A model generated the notes under the pieces. The model did not search any database. It was not told where the DNA came from and saw only the letters and a program-made list of their open reading frames with translations. Source: Palsa-360 sp963719875 (GTDB lineage Bacteria > Acidobacteriota > Terriglobia > Acidiferrales > UBA7541). Taken from it: a stretch of 64,000 nucleotides of DNA. The stretch covers positions 558,001 to 622,000 of the forward strand of contig CAVRDJ010000004.1 in NCBI GenBank assembly GCA_963719875.1. Reading direction: 5' to 3'. The position numbers were made by a program, and so were the translations under genes. Positions 45,012-53,443 of this stretch are shown here, one piece after another (the stretch's first letter is position 1; each line of letters starts with the position of its first letter).

Positions 45012-45100
45012 TTTGTCATTCTAAGCGAAGCGAGGAATCTTTCTTCGACTTGCAACTAAGAAAAGGAAGAGGGATTCCTCGCTTCACTTGGAATGACAAA
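45012..45100. repeat. Palindromic repeat (TGTCATTC...GCGAAGCG type)
   Basis: Arm 45012-45040 (TTTGTCATTCTAAGCGAAGC at its start) pairs imperfectly with 45071-45100. It belongs to the same family as 37564-37706, including the preceding GACTGCGAAAAA. It lies between phoH and ybeY, so it would be inside their shared transcript. Confidence 0.65.
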
Positions 45101-45142
45101 AATAAAGCGCCTTCCCCCGCGACCCCCTGACGCTCGTGCGCG

Positions 45143-46150
45143 TTAATTAGGAGGTTCGGACTTGCCGTTGTCAGGCGAAGCGTTCCGCCGAGCCTCGCCT
45201 CCTCCAAACTCTTCGTACGCCTTGATAATTTGCTGAACCAGGTTGTGGCGAACAACGTCGCGCTCGTCAAACTTGATGAACGCGATCCCTTCGATGCGGC
45301 TGGTAACTTCCAGCGCTTCGACCAGGCCCGATTTTCGGCCCGCTGGCAAGTCGATCTGCGTGATGTCCCCGGTGACCACCGCTTTGGAGTTAAATCCCAG
45401 GCGCGTCAGAAACATTTTCATCTGCTCGCTCGTCGTATTCTGCGCTTCGTCCAGGATGACGAACGAATCGTTGAGCGTGCGCCCGCGCATGAACGCCAGC
45501 GGCGCAACCTCCACAATTCCCTTCTCCAGGAATCGCTCCAATTTGTCGGCGTCGAGCATGTCGTACAGCGCGTCGTAGAGCGGCCGCATGTACGGATCGA
45601 TCTTTTGCTGAAGTGTGCCGGGAAGAAATCCGAGGCGCTCGCCCGCTTCGACGGCGGGACGCGCCAGGATGATGCGGTCCACTTGCTTGGTGAGCAGCGC
45701 GGAAACCGCCATGGCCACGGCCAGATAGGTTTTTCCGGTGCCGCCCGGACCCACGGCGAAAGTCATGTCGTGCTTCTCAATCGCTTCCATGTATAGCCGC
45801 TGATTGGAACTTTTCGGCGTTACGTTTTTCTTCCCGAAAATACGGGGGCGCGCCGGAGCCCCCGGCTCGAGGACCTGGCGCAAAGTCGTCTTGGAATCCT
45901 GCGTCGCGACGCGGATCATCGCTTTCACATCGCCATTGCTCATGCGGCGTCCCTCTTGTACCAGTTGGTTGTATTCCGTGACGATTCGGACGGCTCGTTC
46001 AACCTGGGCGGCCTCGCCTTCGATGGCGAGGTGACGGTCATCCTGCAGTTGCGTGGTGACATGCAGCGCGGATTCCAGCAATTTGACGTTTTCGTCCAGA
46101 GTGCCAAATAGGGACTCTATCCCGCCTGCAATTTGTATGGTGCGTCGCAT
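45143..46150 (-). CDS. PhoH-like ATPase (YbeZ type)
   Basis: 335 residues. An N-terminal KH-like region (residues 20-70) is followed by the P-loop GPGGTGKT (134-141), RPAVEAGERLGFLPGTLQQK, VILDEAQNTTSEQMKMFLTR (Walker B) and VVTGDITQIDLPAGRKSGL. It is the PhoH family member linked with YbeY in ribosome or RNA maturation, cytoplasmic. First gene of the minus-strand cluster phoH, ybeY, CNNM and era. Confidence 0.93.
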   Translation of the reverse strand: MRRTIQIAGGIESLFGTLDENVKLLESALHVTTQLQDDRHLAIEGEAAQVERAVRIVTEYNQLVQEGRRMSNGDVKAMIRVATQDSKTTLRQVLEPGAPARPRIFGKKNVTPKSSNQRLYMEAIEKHDMTFAVGPGGTGKTYLAVAMAVSALLTKQVDRIILARPAVEAGERLGFLPGTLQQKIDPYMRPLYDALYDMLDADKLERFLEKGIVEVAPLAFMRGRTLNDSFVILDEAQNTTSEQMKMFLTRLGFNSKAVVTGDITQIDLPAGRKSGLVEALEVTSRIEGIAFIKFDERDVVRHNLVQQIIKAYEEFGGGEARRNASPDNGKSEPPN

Positions 46151-46426
46151 GGAAGATTCGGCCGGTCAGGCTTCAGCTTGCCGCCAGCCGATGAGGCATA
46201 CACCTCCGCCCTTACTAGAGGGCACATGAAAGCGTACTTGAATGGAGCGGAGGGGTCAAGGATATGCGCAAAACAATGTGCAGCAATGAGATAGCAATCT
46301 ATGTAGGGCCCCAAATTTTGTGTTCGCTTCACAGCGGCTACGTCAACCCGTTCGACCTATTAGTCCCATTGACACTGCGGAACGAGGTCGGCACAGTCGA
46401 CACAAGGCTGGGAGGAAGTTTAATCG

Positions 46427-46747
46427 ATGGCAAAGTGCCCCACTTGCGGTCACGAGGTTCGTACGCCATTTTTCCTTAACCTGGATGGCTGGAGGCATCT
46501 CCAATGCTCTCATTGCCAGGCAAGACTGGAAATGAAGCCGCCACGCTCTTTTGTATTGGGCCCCCTTATGGCGCCGCTATTTGTCCTCGCACGGCGAGGC
46601 CAAGTCTTCGAAGTCATCGCTTTCGTATTTGCGTTCGCGACCATCTTCCTTGTGCTGCTGGAAAGCATTCGCCCTAAAGTGCGGCTTCGGAAAAGGCCCC
46701 TCGCCAAACCCGCTGTCTGGCTAAAAATTGACCGCCCCCCAAATTAG
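46427..46747 (+). CDS. Small zinc-ribbon membrane protein
   Basis: 106 residues with GGAGG 11 bases upstream. An N-terminal four-cysteine zinc ribbon (MAKCPTCGHE and LQCSHCQARL) is followed by two hydrophobic helices (FVLGPLMAPLFVLA, VIAFVFAFATIFLVLL) and a basic tail. No specific family recognised. The preceding gap 46151-46426 shows no other gene that I trust. Confidence 0.65.
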   Translation: MAKCPTCGHEVRTPFFLNLDGWRHLQCSHCQARLEMKPPRSFVLGPLMAPLFVLARRGQVFEVIAFVFAFATIFLVLLESIRPKVRLRKRPLAKPAVWLKIDRPPN

Positions 46748-46794
46748 GACCCTGCGAGATCTCGAAGGTTCCCCCTTTTCGCCCCAGAGGCGGT

Positions 46795-47859
46795 TTAGTG
46801 AGCGGTGTCCGGAATAACGAGCGAATCAACCTCGCTTGTGGATACCTCGACTCCCGTGCCCGAGGATTGCACATCTCCCCCCACGAGGATCAACCGGTTG
46901 CCGATCGCTCCCGCCGCCAGCCCGTGCCTGCTGACGGGCATGGGCGGCATGATCGACCAGGTGTTGCTGGCCGGGTCGTAGGCTTCGACGGACCGGAACG
47001 TCGCCATCATGTGCGGATCCTGGAATTCGCCACCGGCCACGTAGATACGTCCGTTGATCACGGCATATCCCAGGGCGCTGCGCGTCGTGGGCATGCGGGC
47101 GCGCGTGGCGCTCCATTTGTCGGTGGACGGATCGTATTCCTCGACAACGGAAGTATCAGACGCCAGGCCAATAAAAGCTGCGCCGACACGGCCGCCGATC
47201 ACGTAAACCTTTCCGTTCACCACGCCAATAGCGGCGTGGTTGCGCGGGGTCGGCATGGGGGTTCTTTCGCGCCAAGTGTTGGTTTCGGGATTGTATTCCT
47301 CAACGGTCCCGACCGAAGAATGGGGCGTCGTTGGGCTGACGGCAATATCGGTGGAACCGGGGGGAAGGCTTGCGCCACCAATGACGTAGATTTTGTCGCC
47401 AGCAGCCGCGGCAACGGGCGAACCTCGCTTGGAGGGCATTGGCGCCAGGGCCTTCCAGGAATCGGCCGCCGGGTCATACTCCCATGCATTGTTGATCGGA
47501 ACCCATGCTGCCGGACCAGAGGTCGGATACACGAATCCGCCGAACGCGTAAATCTTCCCGTGATACTCCGTGAACGCGACGTGATGCGACGGCAGCGCCA
47601 TGGGCTTTTTCTTCGTCCACTGGTTGTTGGCCGGATCGTATTCGTAGACGAGTCCCTTCGGCTTCCAAATAGGAATTAGGCCGGCGAAGACATACATCTT
47701 TCCGCCTGCCGCCGCGCCTAAGATTTCTTCGGAGGGCTCGGGAAACGGCGCGAGCTTCTCCCATTTGGCTTGCGCAAAAGCAGAAGGCGCTGCCGCAATG
47801 CAAGAGAGCATCGCTACGGCCAATTGCAATCCCGTCAAAACAATTTTCTTGAAGATCAT
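46795..47859 (-). CDS. Secreted kelch-repeat beta-propeller protein
   Basis: 354 residues from ATG 47859, with GGGAG upstream and a signal peptide (LQLAVAMLSCIAAAPSAFA). Six kelch repeats of about 50 residues: LGAAAGGKMYVFAGL, HVAFTEYHGKIYAFGG, SPVAAAAGDKIYVIGG, HAAIGVVNGKVYVIGGR, ALGYAVINGRIYVAGG and GLAAGAIGNRLILVGG, each followed by VEEYNP/YDPA-type strands. No added catalytic domain. Binding or carbohydrate-related function is only a guess. Convergent with the zinc-ribbon gene. Confidence 0.88.
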   Translation of the reverse strand: MIFKKIVLTGLQLAVAMLSCIAAAPSAFAQAKWEKLAPFPEPSEEILGAAAGGKMYVFAGLIPIWKPKGLVYEYDPANNQWTKKKPMALPSHHVAFTEYHGKIYAFGGFVYPTSGPAAWVPINNAWEYDPAADSWKALAPMPSKRGSPVAAAAGDKIYVIGGASLPPGSTDIAVSPTTPHSSVGTVEEYNPETNTWRERTPMPTPRNHAAIGVVNGKVYVIGGRVGAAFIGLASDTSVVEEYDPSTDKWSATRARMPTTRSALGYAVINGRIYVAGGEFQDPHMMATFRSVEAYDPASNTWSIMPPMPVSRHGLAAGAIGNRLILVGGDVQSSGTGVEVSTSEVDSLVIPDTAH

Positions 47860-48000
47860 GATCGACTCCCGCATCTTCGGATGCGCCGTACTATACAACG
47901 GACGCGACCGCACTGCATCCCTTCCCTGTATTTTTATGCCTGATTGAACGCCAACGATCCTGAATCGGAATCATCGCTAGAATGAACGCACATTCCGCTC

Positions 48001-48020
48001 GCCTGTGCACGCCTGTGCAC
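48001..48020. repeat. Tandem 10-bp direct repeat upstream of rpsT promoter
   Basis: GCCTGTGCAC occurs twice in tandem directly before the predicted -35 box. It may be a protein-binding site. Confidence 0.4.
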
Positions 48021-48025
48021 GTTCG

Positions 48026-48054
48026 TTGACAAAGAGTTGCTGCTCCGCTAGTGT
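48026..48054 (+). promoter_or_regulatory. Predicted sigma-70-type promoter of rpsT
   Basis: TTGACA at 48026-48031, a 17-base spacer and TAGTGT at 48049-48054. The start codon is 35 bases further on. Confidence 0.6.
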
Positions 48055-48089
48055 ATTTTCATTGCAATCCATGCAAAGAGGAGAATGGA

Positions 48090-48395
48090 ATGGCGCAAGG
48101 CGCACCTACAAAAGTAAAGAAGCGTAAGAAATCAGTCATCAAACGGGCCCACCAGGCGCGCATGCGCGCGGAAGTCAATCGCGCGAACACGACTCGCGTG
48201 CGAACCATCATGAAGAGACTGCGCACTGCAATTGCCGCGAAGGATACCGCCTCCGCGGGGACTCTGCTTCGCCCGACGCTCTCCGCGATCGACCGCGCGA
48301 TCAGCAAGGGCGTGCTCGAGGAGAACACAGGAAACCGTTACAAGTCGCGCTTGAGCGTGGCGGTAAATGGACTGGGCGCCGCCGCGAAAGCGTAA
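48090..48395 (+). CDS. rpsT: 30S ribosomal protein S20
   Basis: 101 residues from ATG 48090, preceded by GAGGAGAA. Lys/Arg-rich all-helical protein (KVKKRKKSVIKRAHQARMRA, NTTRVRTIMKRLRTAIAAKD, LRPTLSAIDRAISKGVLEEN, NRYKSRLSVAVNGL) typical of S20, which binds 16S rRNA helices early in 30S assembly. Single-gene unit with its own promoter and a strong terminator, convergent with holA as in many bacteria. Confidence 0.95.
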   Translation: MAQGAPTKVKKRKKSVIKRAHQARMRAEVNRANTTRVRTIMKRLRTAIAAKDTASAGTLLRPTLSAIDRAISKGVLEENTGNRYKSRLSVAVNGLGAAAKA

Positions 48396-48443
48396 GTGCG
48401 CGGTTCGCCTCAATGGATGCGGATTCGCCAGATTGGAAAGACG

Positions 48444-48473
48444 CGCCCGGGAAAAAATCCCGGGCGTTTTTTT
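48444..48473 (+). terminator. Rho-independent terminator of rpsT
   Basis: Perfect 9-bp stem CGCCCGGGA/TCCCGGGCG with an AAAAA loop followed by seven T. It ends 8 bp before the holA stop on the other strand, and its A-rich loop and flank could also terminate minus-strand transcription weakly. Confidence 0.92.
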
Positions 48474-48481
48474 ATTTATCG

Positions 48482-49525
48482 CTAGGTGGGAACCGGAGAA
48501 GCGAGCTGCGCTACCAAAAATTCCATCACGGCGCGCTGATTTGTTCCGCCGGATTTCAAGCGGCTGTCCGCTTCGTACAGTGCAGCCAAGCCGTTCGTCA
48601 ATTGCGTCTTCGGAAATTTTCTCGCTTGGCGCACGGCGAGTTCCGCCGCACCCGGCCTCATCTTGAGGCGGCTGGCGGCCTGCCATCCGACCGTCCCCGC
48701 CGGCAATTCCTGCGCCTCGAGAAGTTTTCTGTACATCCAGGCGAGCGCGCCAAGCAAGGCAGGGGCCGCTTCGCCTTCTCGTAACAGCCGATCGAGAAAC
48801 TCGAGGGCTTGCGCCGGCTGGCGCGCTGCCAGCATGTCCGCCAGATCCCATACTTCATATTTTCGCGCCGAGATCACCAGGAGTTCGACATCGGCCCGTG
48901 TAATCTTTCTCTGGTCGCCCGCATAGGCAGTCAGTTTCTCAAGTTCCGTGCGGATCGCCGCGAGTTCGCCATTGAGGATCTCGCAGAGCTCCTCCGTCGC
49001 ATCGGGTTCGAGCGTCGCTCCCAATTCCTTGGCGATTTCAAACGAAATGGGCACCGCGAGGCGAGCTCGTTCCTCCGGATCGGTCGAAAGCTCCACCGAA
49101 ACCGTCACCGTTTTTTCCGCGAACATTTTGGCGAGGCGCATTCGCTGGTCCAGCGCGGCCGCTTCGAACACGAGAACGGTGAATGGGGCGGGATTGTCCA
49201 GGTATTCGGAAATTTGCTTCACGAGCGCATCCCGCGAGTCGTCTCCCAAACGCTCCCAAGCTTCCACCTCGCTGACGAAAATCACTTGTTGCGGCGCGAG
49301 CATGGACATCGTCCGCGCCTGCCCCAGAATCGTGGAAACATCGTCCTCGTCGGCGGAAAATTTCCGTATGCCCCAATCTCTCGTTCCTTCGGCCACGTAC
49401 GCCTCGACGAGTTTTTTGCGGCACAAGTCACGCAGATAGCGATCCGCGCCCACCAGGAGAATCCCGGGAATGGGTTTCCCTTTTGCCAGGCGGGCCAGGA
49501 GTTGATCTGGCGAGACAGAGGCCAT
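48482..49525 (-). CDS. holA: DNA polymerase III subunit delta
   Basis: 347 residues, usual length. N-terminal AAA+-like domain (ILLVGADRYLRDLCRKKLVE, TMSMLAPQQVIFVSEVEAWE, FTVLVFEAAALDQRM), middle domain (LCEILNGELAAIRTELEKLT, ARKYEVWDLADMLAARQPAQ) and C-terminal collar domain (LLGALAWMYRKLLEAQELPA, ALYEADSRLKSGGT). It loads the beta clamp as part of the clamp-loader complex. Its start overlaps the lptE stop by one base, the common lptE-holA pair. Confidence 0.92.
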   Translation of the reverse strand: MASVSPDQLLARLAKGKPIPGILLVGADRYLRDLCRKKLVEAYVAEGTRDWGIRKFSADEDDVSTILGQARTMSMLAPQQVIFVSEVEAWERLGDDSRDALVKQISEYLDNPAPFTVLVFEAAALDQRMRLAKMFAEKTVTVSVELSTDPEERARLAVPISFEIAKELGATLEPDATEELCEILNGELAAIRTELEKLTAYAGDQRKITRADVELLVISARKYEVWDLADMLAARQPAQALEFLDRLLREGEAAPALLGALAWMYRKLLEAQELPAGTVGWQAASRLKMRPGAAELAVRQARKFPKTQLTNGLAALYEADSRLKSGGTNQRAVMEFLVAQLASPVPT

Positions 49526-50208
49526 CAGAAGTTCTCCAGAACATCGGAAACGAGGCGGGCCGCGAATTCACGCGACATTCGTTCCAGCGCGGGCCCCTGC
49601 TCGTCAAAGAATTTTGCCGGGTCGGTGGAAATTTCGTAGGGCTCGCGGAAAAGATAGTCATCCTTTTTGTAGAGCACTTTTTTCGTCTCCCGCTCCTCGA
49701 GCGACACCTTCATGTGAACGGAAACGAGCATCGTTGTGGCCCGCGCCGTCGCGGTATTCGCGGTTGGAACAGTTGAGGAGGTCGCAGTCGAAGTGGTGTC
49801 GAACACCGCGGGAATCGCCTCAAAACTCGTGATTTCGCCGCGCAGCACGGCGTCCGCGGAATCTTCGGAGGAAACAATTCGGTACTTCGTCCGAGCGATG
49901 AATTCGTGAACCACGGCCTCGGTCATGCTCTGCTCGATGCGATAACGGGACGTGTCGTTCTTCAGCGCCGGAACCGCGATTACTTTCAGCCCGGGAGGCA
50001 GCCGCGAGGCCGTCCCGCCGACGTGATAGCCGCATGAGGATTGGAATAGGGCCAAGGAGATACAAAGACTCAGAAGGAGAATTTGAAATTTCAAATTTGA
50101 AATTTCAAATCTGAAATAAAAACCATTTCGCGGCGTCAGGGCCTCGATCGGGCCTATGGTCAGAGCCTCGTTCGTTGCCTTCGTTCGCGCTTGGGTTGAG
50201 TTTTTCAC
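49525..50208 (-). CDS. lptE: LPS-assembly lipoprotein LptE
   Basis: 227 residues from GTG 50208, with GAGGG upstream. The lipobox FQSSC (Cys59) and CGYHVGGTASRLPPGLKVIA are typical, followed by IEQSMTEAVVHEFIARTKYR and DAVLRGEITSFEAIPAVFD. Outer-membrane lipoprotein that plugs LptD during LPS export. Unusually, the region before the signal peptide contains FRFEISNLKFQI, encoded by a tandem AT-rich repeat (50085-50120), so the N-terminus may have been extended by a repeat insertion. A later TTG start is possible. Confidence 0.85.
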   Translation of the reverse strand: MKNSTQARTKATNEALTIGPIEALTPRNGFYFRFEISNLKFQILLLSLCISLALFQSSCGYHVGGTASRLPPGLKVIAVPALKNDTSRYRIEQSMTEAVVHEFIARTKYRIVSSEDSADAVLRGEITSFEAIPAVFDTTSTATSSTVPTANTATARATTMLVSVHMKVSLEERETKKVLYKKDDYLFREPYEISTDPAKFFDEQGPALERMSREFAARLVSDVLENF

Positions 50209-50297
50209 TGCTGCGCATCCCTCACAAGAATCCCGCGATCGCAGTTACCCTGTTTCCCTACGAGCTCGCAAAAGTTCGCTTCAGCGCAGTTACGCAG

Positions 50298-50503
50298 CAC
50301 AGGCTTCAGAGCCCGTGTGTCAACTCGGTGCCGGATCCTGTAGCGCTCGCCTTCAGGCGAGCATCTGCTTGAATTTAAAGTGCCCGCCTGAAGGCGGCCT
50401 CTACAAAACCGTCCTAAACCTGAGTTACCACACGGGCTCTTCAGCCTGTGGAAGTTTATTTTCTCGAGTGCAAAACCCCGCAGACTGAAGTCTGCGCTAC
50501 GAA
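50298..50503. repeat. Cluster of nested hairpin repeats
   Basis: The outer pair 50298-50326/50422-50450 (CACAGGCTTCAGAGCCCGTG against CACGGGCTCTTCAGCCTGTG) encloses shorter stem-loops (CTCGCCTTCAGGCGAG and GCCCGCCTGAAGGCGG). A further palindrome GCAGACTGAAGTCTGC lies at 50481-50496. All lie between lptE and the Asd-like gene. These are typical of mobile intergenic palindromes. Confidence 0.6.
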
Positions 50504-50568
50504 CCCCTCCTCAGCAGCGCCCTGATGGCGTCAATCGACCGCTACGCCGGCTCGCCTTCGTTCGTTTT

Positions 50569-51594
50569 TTACGAGGCGACCAGCTTTTCGGCAATGGCGA
50601 CGGCGGTCGCTGCCGGGACGCGCAAATTGTCTGCCGCGCCCCACAGCCAGACACCGGTTTCGATGCCCGGGTCGCGCTCCGGTTGCCTGAACACGGGGCG
50701 CGACTCTCCAACGACATTTACGTTTGTGGGCGGCTCATCCTTCGCTCTCGCCACTTTTAATCCTGCGTCGTGCAAGCGGCGCACGAGATCATCAAGCACG
50801 GGGGCGGCCTTGAATTCGGCGTAAACACTAAATGCGTGCGAATAAAAGACCGGCGCCTGGACCAGCATTATGGCAGGCACGGGCGCGCGGCCGCCAAGGT
50901 ACCTTCGAGATTCGTTCGCAATTCTTGCCCGCGCATCTCCCAGCTTTACTCTGCTTTCCGGGCCGTAGCTGGAAAGCAGGTTGAACCCAACTTGCGTATC
51001 GAAGACGGTCTGCGACACGGGTTGGAAGGACAAAAGTTTTAGCACCTGACTTTCCAGTTCTTCGATCCCCTCCGGGCCGCATTCCGATACGGGTTGAAGT
51101 ACGGTCACGGCCAGGCGCTCGAGTCCGGCAGGTGCTAGCGCTGCGGAAATGGAAATTGCCGCGTCGGCGGGAGCAGAGGGAGCTACAAACAAGCTCTGCG
51201 GCTCGCCGGGCGGAACGGTCTCCACCGGCGACGTGAGCACCGCGTCCAGCGTAGGGATCCACAACCTGGCGTTCGCGTCCGCCCCGAGCCCTCCGCTCAG
51301 GTCGATCACGACCGCCCCGGCGCGCCGCGCTTCCGCAGCGTGGCGCTTGGAGAACTCTGGGGATCCAGTAAAAAATGCAAATCGCACGCGCTCGAAACTA
51401 TCTTCGGTGACGGTTTCAATGACGGCCGGTTCCCCACCGGCTTCGGTGAGCGTTCCGGCGACGATTTCCTCATCGACGAGACGAATATCGATTGCCGGGA
51501 AATTCGACTCTTCCAACCACTGATTCAGTTCCTTGCCGAGCAGAGATGACGCCCCCGCAATGGCCACTCGAACCGCTTCTTTGGGGACAGTCAT
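50569..51594 (-). CDS. Aspartate-semialdehyde dehydrogenase-like protein, probably non-catalytic
   Basis: 341 residues with an N-terminal Rossmann segment (VRVAIAGASSLLGKELNQWL), a semialdehyde-dehydrogenase NAD domain and a dimerisation domain (LAPAGLERLAVTVLQPVSEC). Where Asd has its catalytic Cys (N-x-C-x-T) this protein reads FVAPSAPADAAISIS, so the usual thiol chemistry should be missing, as in E. coli Usg. It sits upstream of nothing metabolic and immediately downstream of pssA, with its start overlapping the pssA stop by 4 bp. The role is therefore open. Confidence 0.8.
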   Translation of the reverse strand: MTVPKEAVRVAIAGASSLLGKELNQWLEESNFPAIDIRLVDEEIVAGTLTEAGGEPAVIETVTEDSFERVRFAFFTGSPEFSKRHAAEARRAGAVVIDLSGGLGADANARLWIPTLDAVLTSPVETVPPGEPQSLFVAPSAPADAAISISAALAPAGLERLAVTVLQPVSECGPEGIEELESQVLKLLSFQPVSQTVFDTQVGFNLLSSYGPESRVKLGDARARIANESRRYLGGRAPVPAIMLVQAPVFYSHAFSVYAEFKAAPVLDDLVRRLHDAGLKVARAKDEPPTNVNVVGESRPVFRQPERDPGIETGVWLWGAADNLRVPAATAVAIAEKLVAS

Positions 51595-52421
51595 GTCTTG
51601 GCGGGATGCGAGACCAGATAATGGCGAACCATGCGCACAAGATGGAGGACAAGGCCCGACACTACATAGCTACTGGCAATCACCATCAGCGACACTTCCG
51701 AGTTCGCAACAATCACCCAGACGAGCAGGGCAATGACAATGACAAAGATCGACCTCTGGCGCGCGAGCATCGGGATATCCTTAAAGCTGCGATAGCGCAC
51801 CGTGCTCGACATCAAGGCCGCATCCGCGATCACCACCCCCATCCAGAAAACCGACCAGCGCCAGTCCTCAATCGGCAGTTTGATCGCATGCACCGTAGCG
51901 GCAATCAGCCCCGCGGCGGCCGGACACGGCAGGCCAACGAAATATTTTGACCCTGATCCGGGCGCCATTCCCTGAATGTTGAACCGGGCCAGGCGCCAGG
52001 CGCAGCAAATCACAAACACCAGCGCCACCCACCAGCCGATCTGATGCAATCGCCGAATGTCCAGCAAATCGGTCTCGGCAATGCCGCGCACTCCCCAGGC
52101 GAAGGCCAACGCCGCTGGAGCGATTCCAAAGCTGACCATATCGGCCAGGGAGTCAAACTGCTTGCCGAATTCGCTGCTGGTGCCCGTGGCTCGGGCCACA
52201 AAACCGTCGAAGGAATCGAAGAGGATCGCCAGCCCGATGGCCTTGGCCGCGTTGTCCAAATCCGTGCCACCGCCTTTAAGCGTAGCCATCACAGCGTAGA
52301 AGCCGCAAAGCATGTTCGCCACAGTCATGGAACTGGGCAAAAGATAGATGCCGCGGCGGAGCCTGAGATTGGCTCGCTGGGCGCCGGGAAACCCGAGTTC
52401 GTGCTGGTCGAAGTCGCTCAT
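51591..52421 (-). CDS. pssA: CDP-diacylglycerol-serine O-phosphatidyltransferase
   Basis: 276 residues. The CDP-alcohol phosphatidyltransferase signature D-G-x2-A-R-x8-G-x3-D-x3-D is read in DGFVARATGTSSEFGKQFDS-LAD. Several membrane helices surround it. It makes phosphatidylserine from CDP-diacylglycerol in the inner membrane. Start taken at ATG 52421, which overlaps the psd stop (ATGA). ATG 52427 is an alternative. A longer in-frame extension runs through psd and is rejected. Confidence 0.92.
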   Translation of the reverse strand: MSDFDQHELGFPGAQRANLRLRRGIYLLPSSMTVANMLCGFYAVMATLKGGGTDLDNAAKAIGLAILFDSFDGFVARATGTSSEFGKQFDSLADMVSFGIAPAALAFAWGVRGIAETDLLDIRRLHQIGWWVALVFVICCAWRLARFNIQGMAPGSGSKYFVGLPCPAAAGLIAATVHAIKLPIEDWRWSVFWMGVVIADAALMSSTVRYRSFKDIPMLARQRSIFVIVIALLVWVIVANSEVSLMVIASSYVVSGLVLHLVRMVRHYLVSHPAKT

Positions 52422-53029
52422 TTCCATCGCGCCAGGACGCTTGTGCCCCCCGCCACGTGCTGGCCGGGCCGAACCAGAATTTCTACCCCGTCGGGAAGCC
52501 AAATATCCATGCGCGAACCGAAGCGTATCATACCTACGCGTTCCCCTCGAATGACGGAATCGCCAACCGATTTCCAGCAGACAATACGGCGGGCAACCCA
52601 TCCGGCGATCTGCTTGAAGACTACTTCCCCACGATCCGTCAGGACATGAAACGCGTTCTGCTCGTTTTCGGCCGATGCCCGGCCGCGCATGGCCGCGTAG
52701 AATTTCCCAGTGCGATACTCGATGGCGGTGATGCGTCCTCCCACCGGCGAACGGTTGACGTGCACATCGAAAATCGAGAGAAACACGCTGACGCGCCGGC
52801 CGGGCTTTCCGTCGCGGGATTCTTCCACCACTTCCATGACGCGCCCGTCGGCGGGAGAAACGATCGTGTCCTGGTCCGGCGGCGGGGTCCTTTCGGGATC
52901 GCGGAAGAAAAACATTACAAAAAGACCGAGGAAAATCAACACCCCGCCAAGCCAGATCCAGTGCAACACCACTGCGACAACGCCAACGAGCACCGGTGCT
53001 GCGGCAAACTTGTAGCCGTCCTTTATCAT
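52418..53029 (-). CDS. psd: Phosphatidylserine decarboxylase, short (archaeal-like) type
   Basis: 203 residues from ATG 53029, with AAGGA five bases upstream. Two hydrophobic stretches (APVLVGVVAVVLHWIWLGGV, LIFLGLFVMFFF) are followed by PADGRVMEVVEES, SIFDVHVNRSPVGGRITAIE and the self-cleavage region GMIRFGSRMDIWLP, where the Gly-Ser bond yields the pyruvoyl group. It converts phosphatidylserine to phosphatidylethanolamine. Overlaps pssA, so the PE pathway is a coupled pair. Confidence 0.93.
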   Translation of the reverse strand: MIKDGYKFAAAPVLVGVVAVVLHWIWLGGVLIFLGLFVMFFFRDPERTPPPDQDTIVSPADGRVMEVVEESRDGKPGRRVSVFLSIFDVHVNRSPVGGRITAIEYRTGKFYAAMRGRASAENEQNAFHVLTDRGEVVFKQIAGWVARRIVCWKSVGDSVIRGERVGMIRFGSRMDIWLPDGVEILVRPGQHVAGGTSVLARWK

Positions 53030-53113
53030 GCGCGTCCTTGACAGGAGGGAAAACGGCGACACTCCTGCAGCGATCGCAATTATTCTATCTCAATTTGGCG
53101 ATGTCCCAGAAAG

Positions 53114-53350
53114 TTAGCGCGGCGGGGGGGGATGCAGGCGTTGCGCGATGTGACGCTCCATTGCGTCCTTGACTCGCAATTTTAATTTTTTGAGGGTGGC
53201 TTCTTGCTGAAGGTCTTCCAGATTCAGGTAGGGGGATTGCGAAAGCTGTCTTAGCTGGGCTTCGTAGTCTGAATGCAATTGCGTGAGTTTCTGAAACTCT
53301 TGATCATATGTCAGAAGTTGCTCGCGTATCTCCCGAGTCAAGGTCGGCAT
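53114..53350 (-). CDS. DUF465 (YdcH-like) family small helical protein
   Basis: 78 residues from ATG 53350, with GGAGG upstream. Almost entirely helical and charged: REIREQLLTYDQEFQKLTQL, LEDLQQEATLKKLKLRVKDA and MERHIAQRL, with the L-K-K-x-K-L-x-x-K-D motif typical of DUF465. It ends in a proline run. Function of the family is not established. It lies after rimI on the same strand. Confidence 0.82.
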   Translation of the reverse strand: MPTLTREIREQLLTYDQEFQKLTQLHSDYEAQLRQLSQSPYLNLEDLQQEATLKKLKLRVKDAMERHIAQRLHPPPPR

Positions 53351-53443
53351 AGTGTGCCTCCTGAGCAATCCGAATTGTGAATGGAGTATTACATAACGAG
53401 TCGAAGCTAGCACAATGCCAACCGCCCGCCAAGTAAAAATCAA

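Noticed and set aside
46264..46479. Small ORF before the zinc-ribbon gene
   Set aside because: It overlaps the zinc-ribbon start, has no ribosome site and no recognisable pattern.
52422..52601. Extended pssA reading frame
   Set aside because: It runs through psd in another frame. The coupled ATGA start at 52421 is far more likely.
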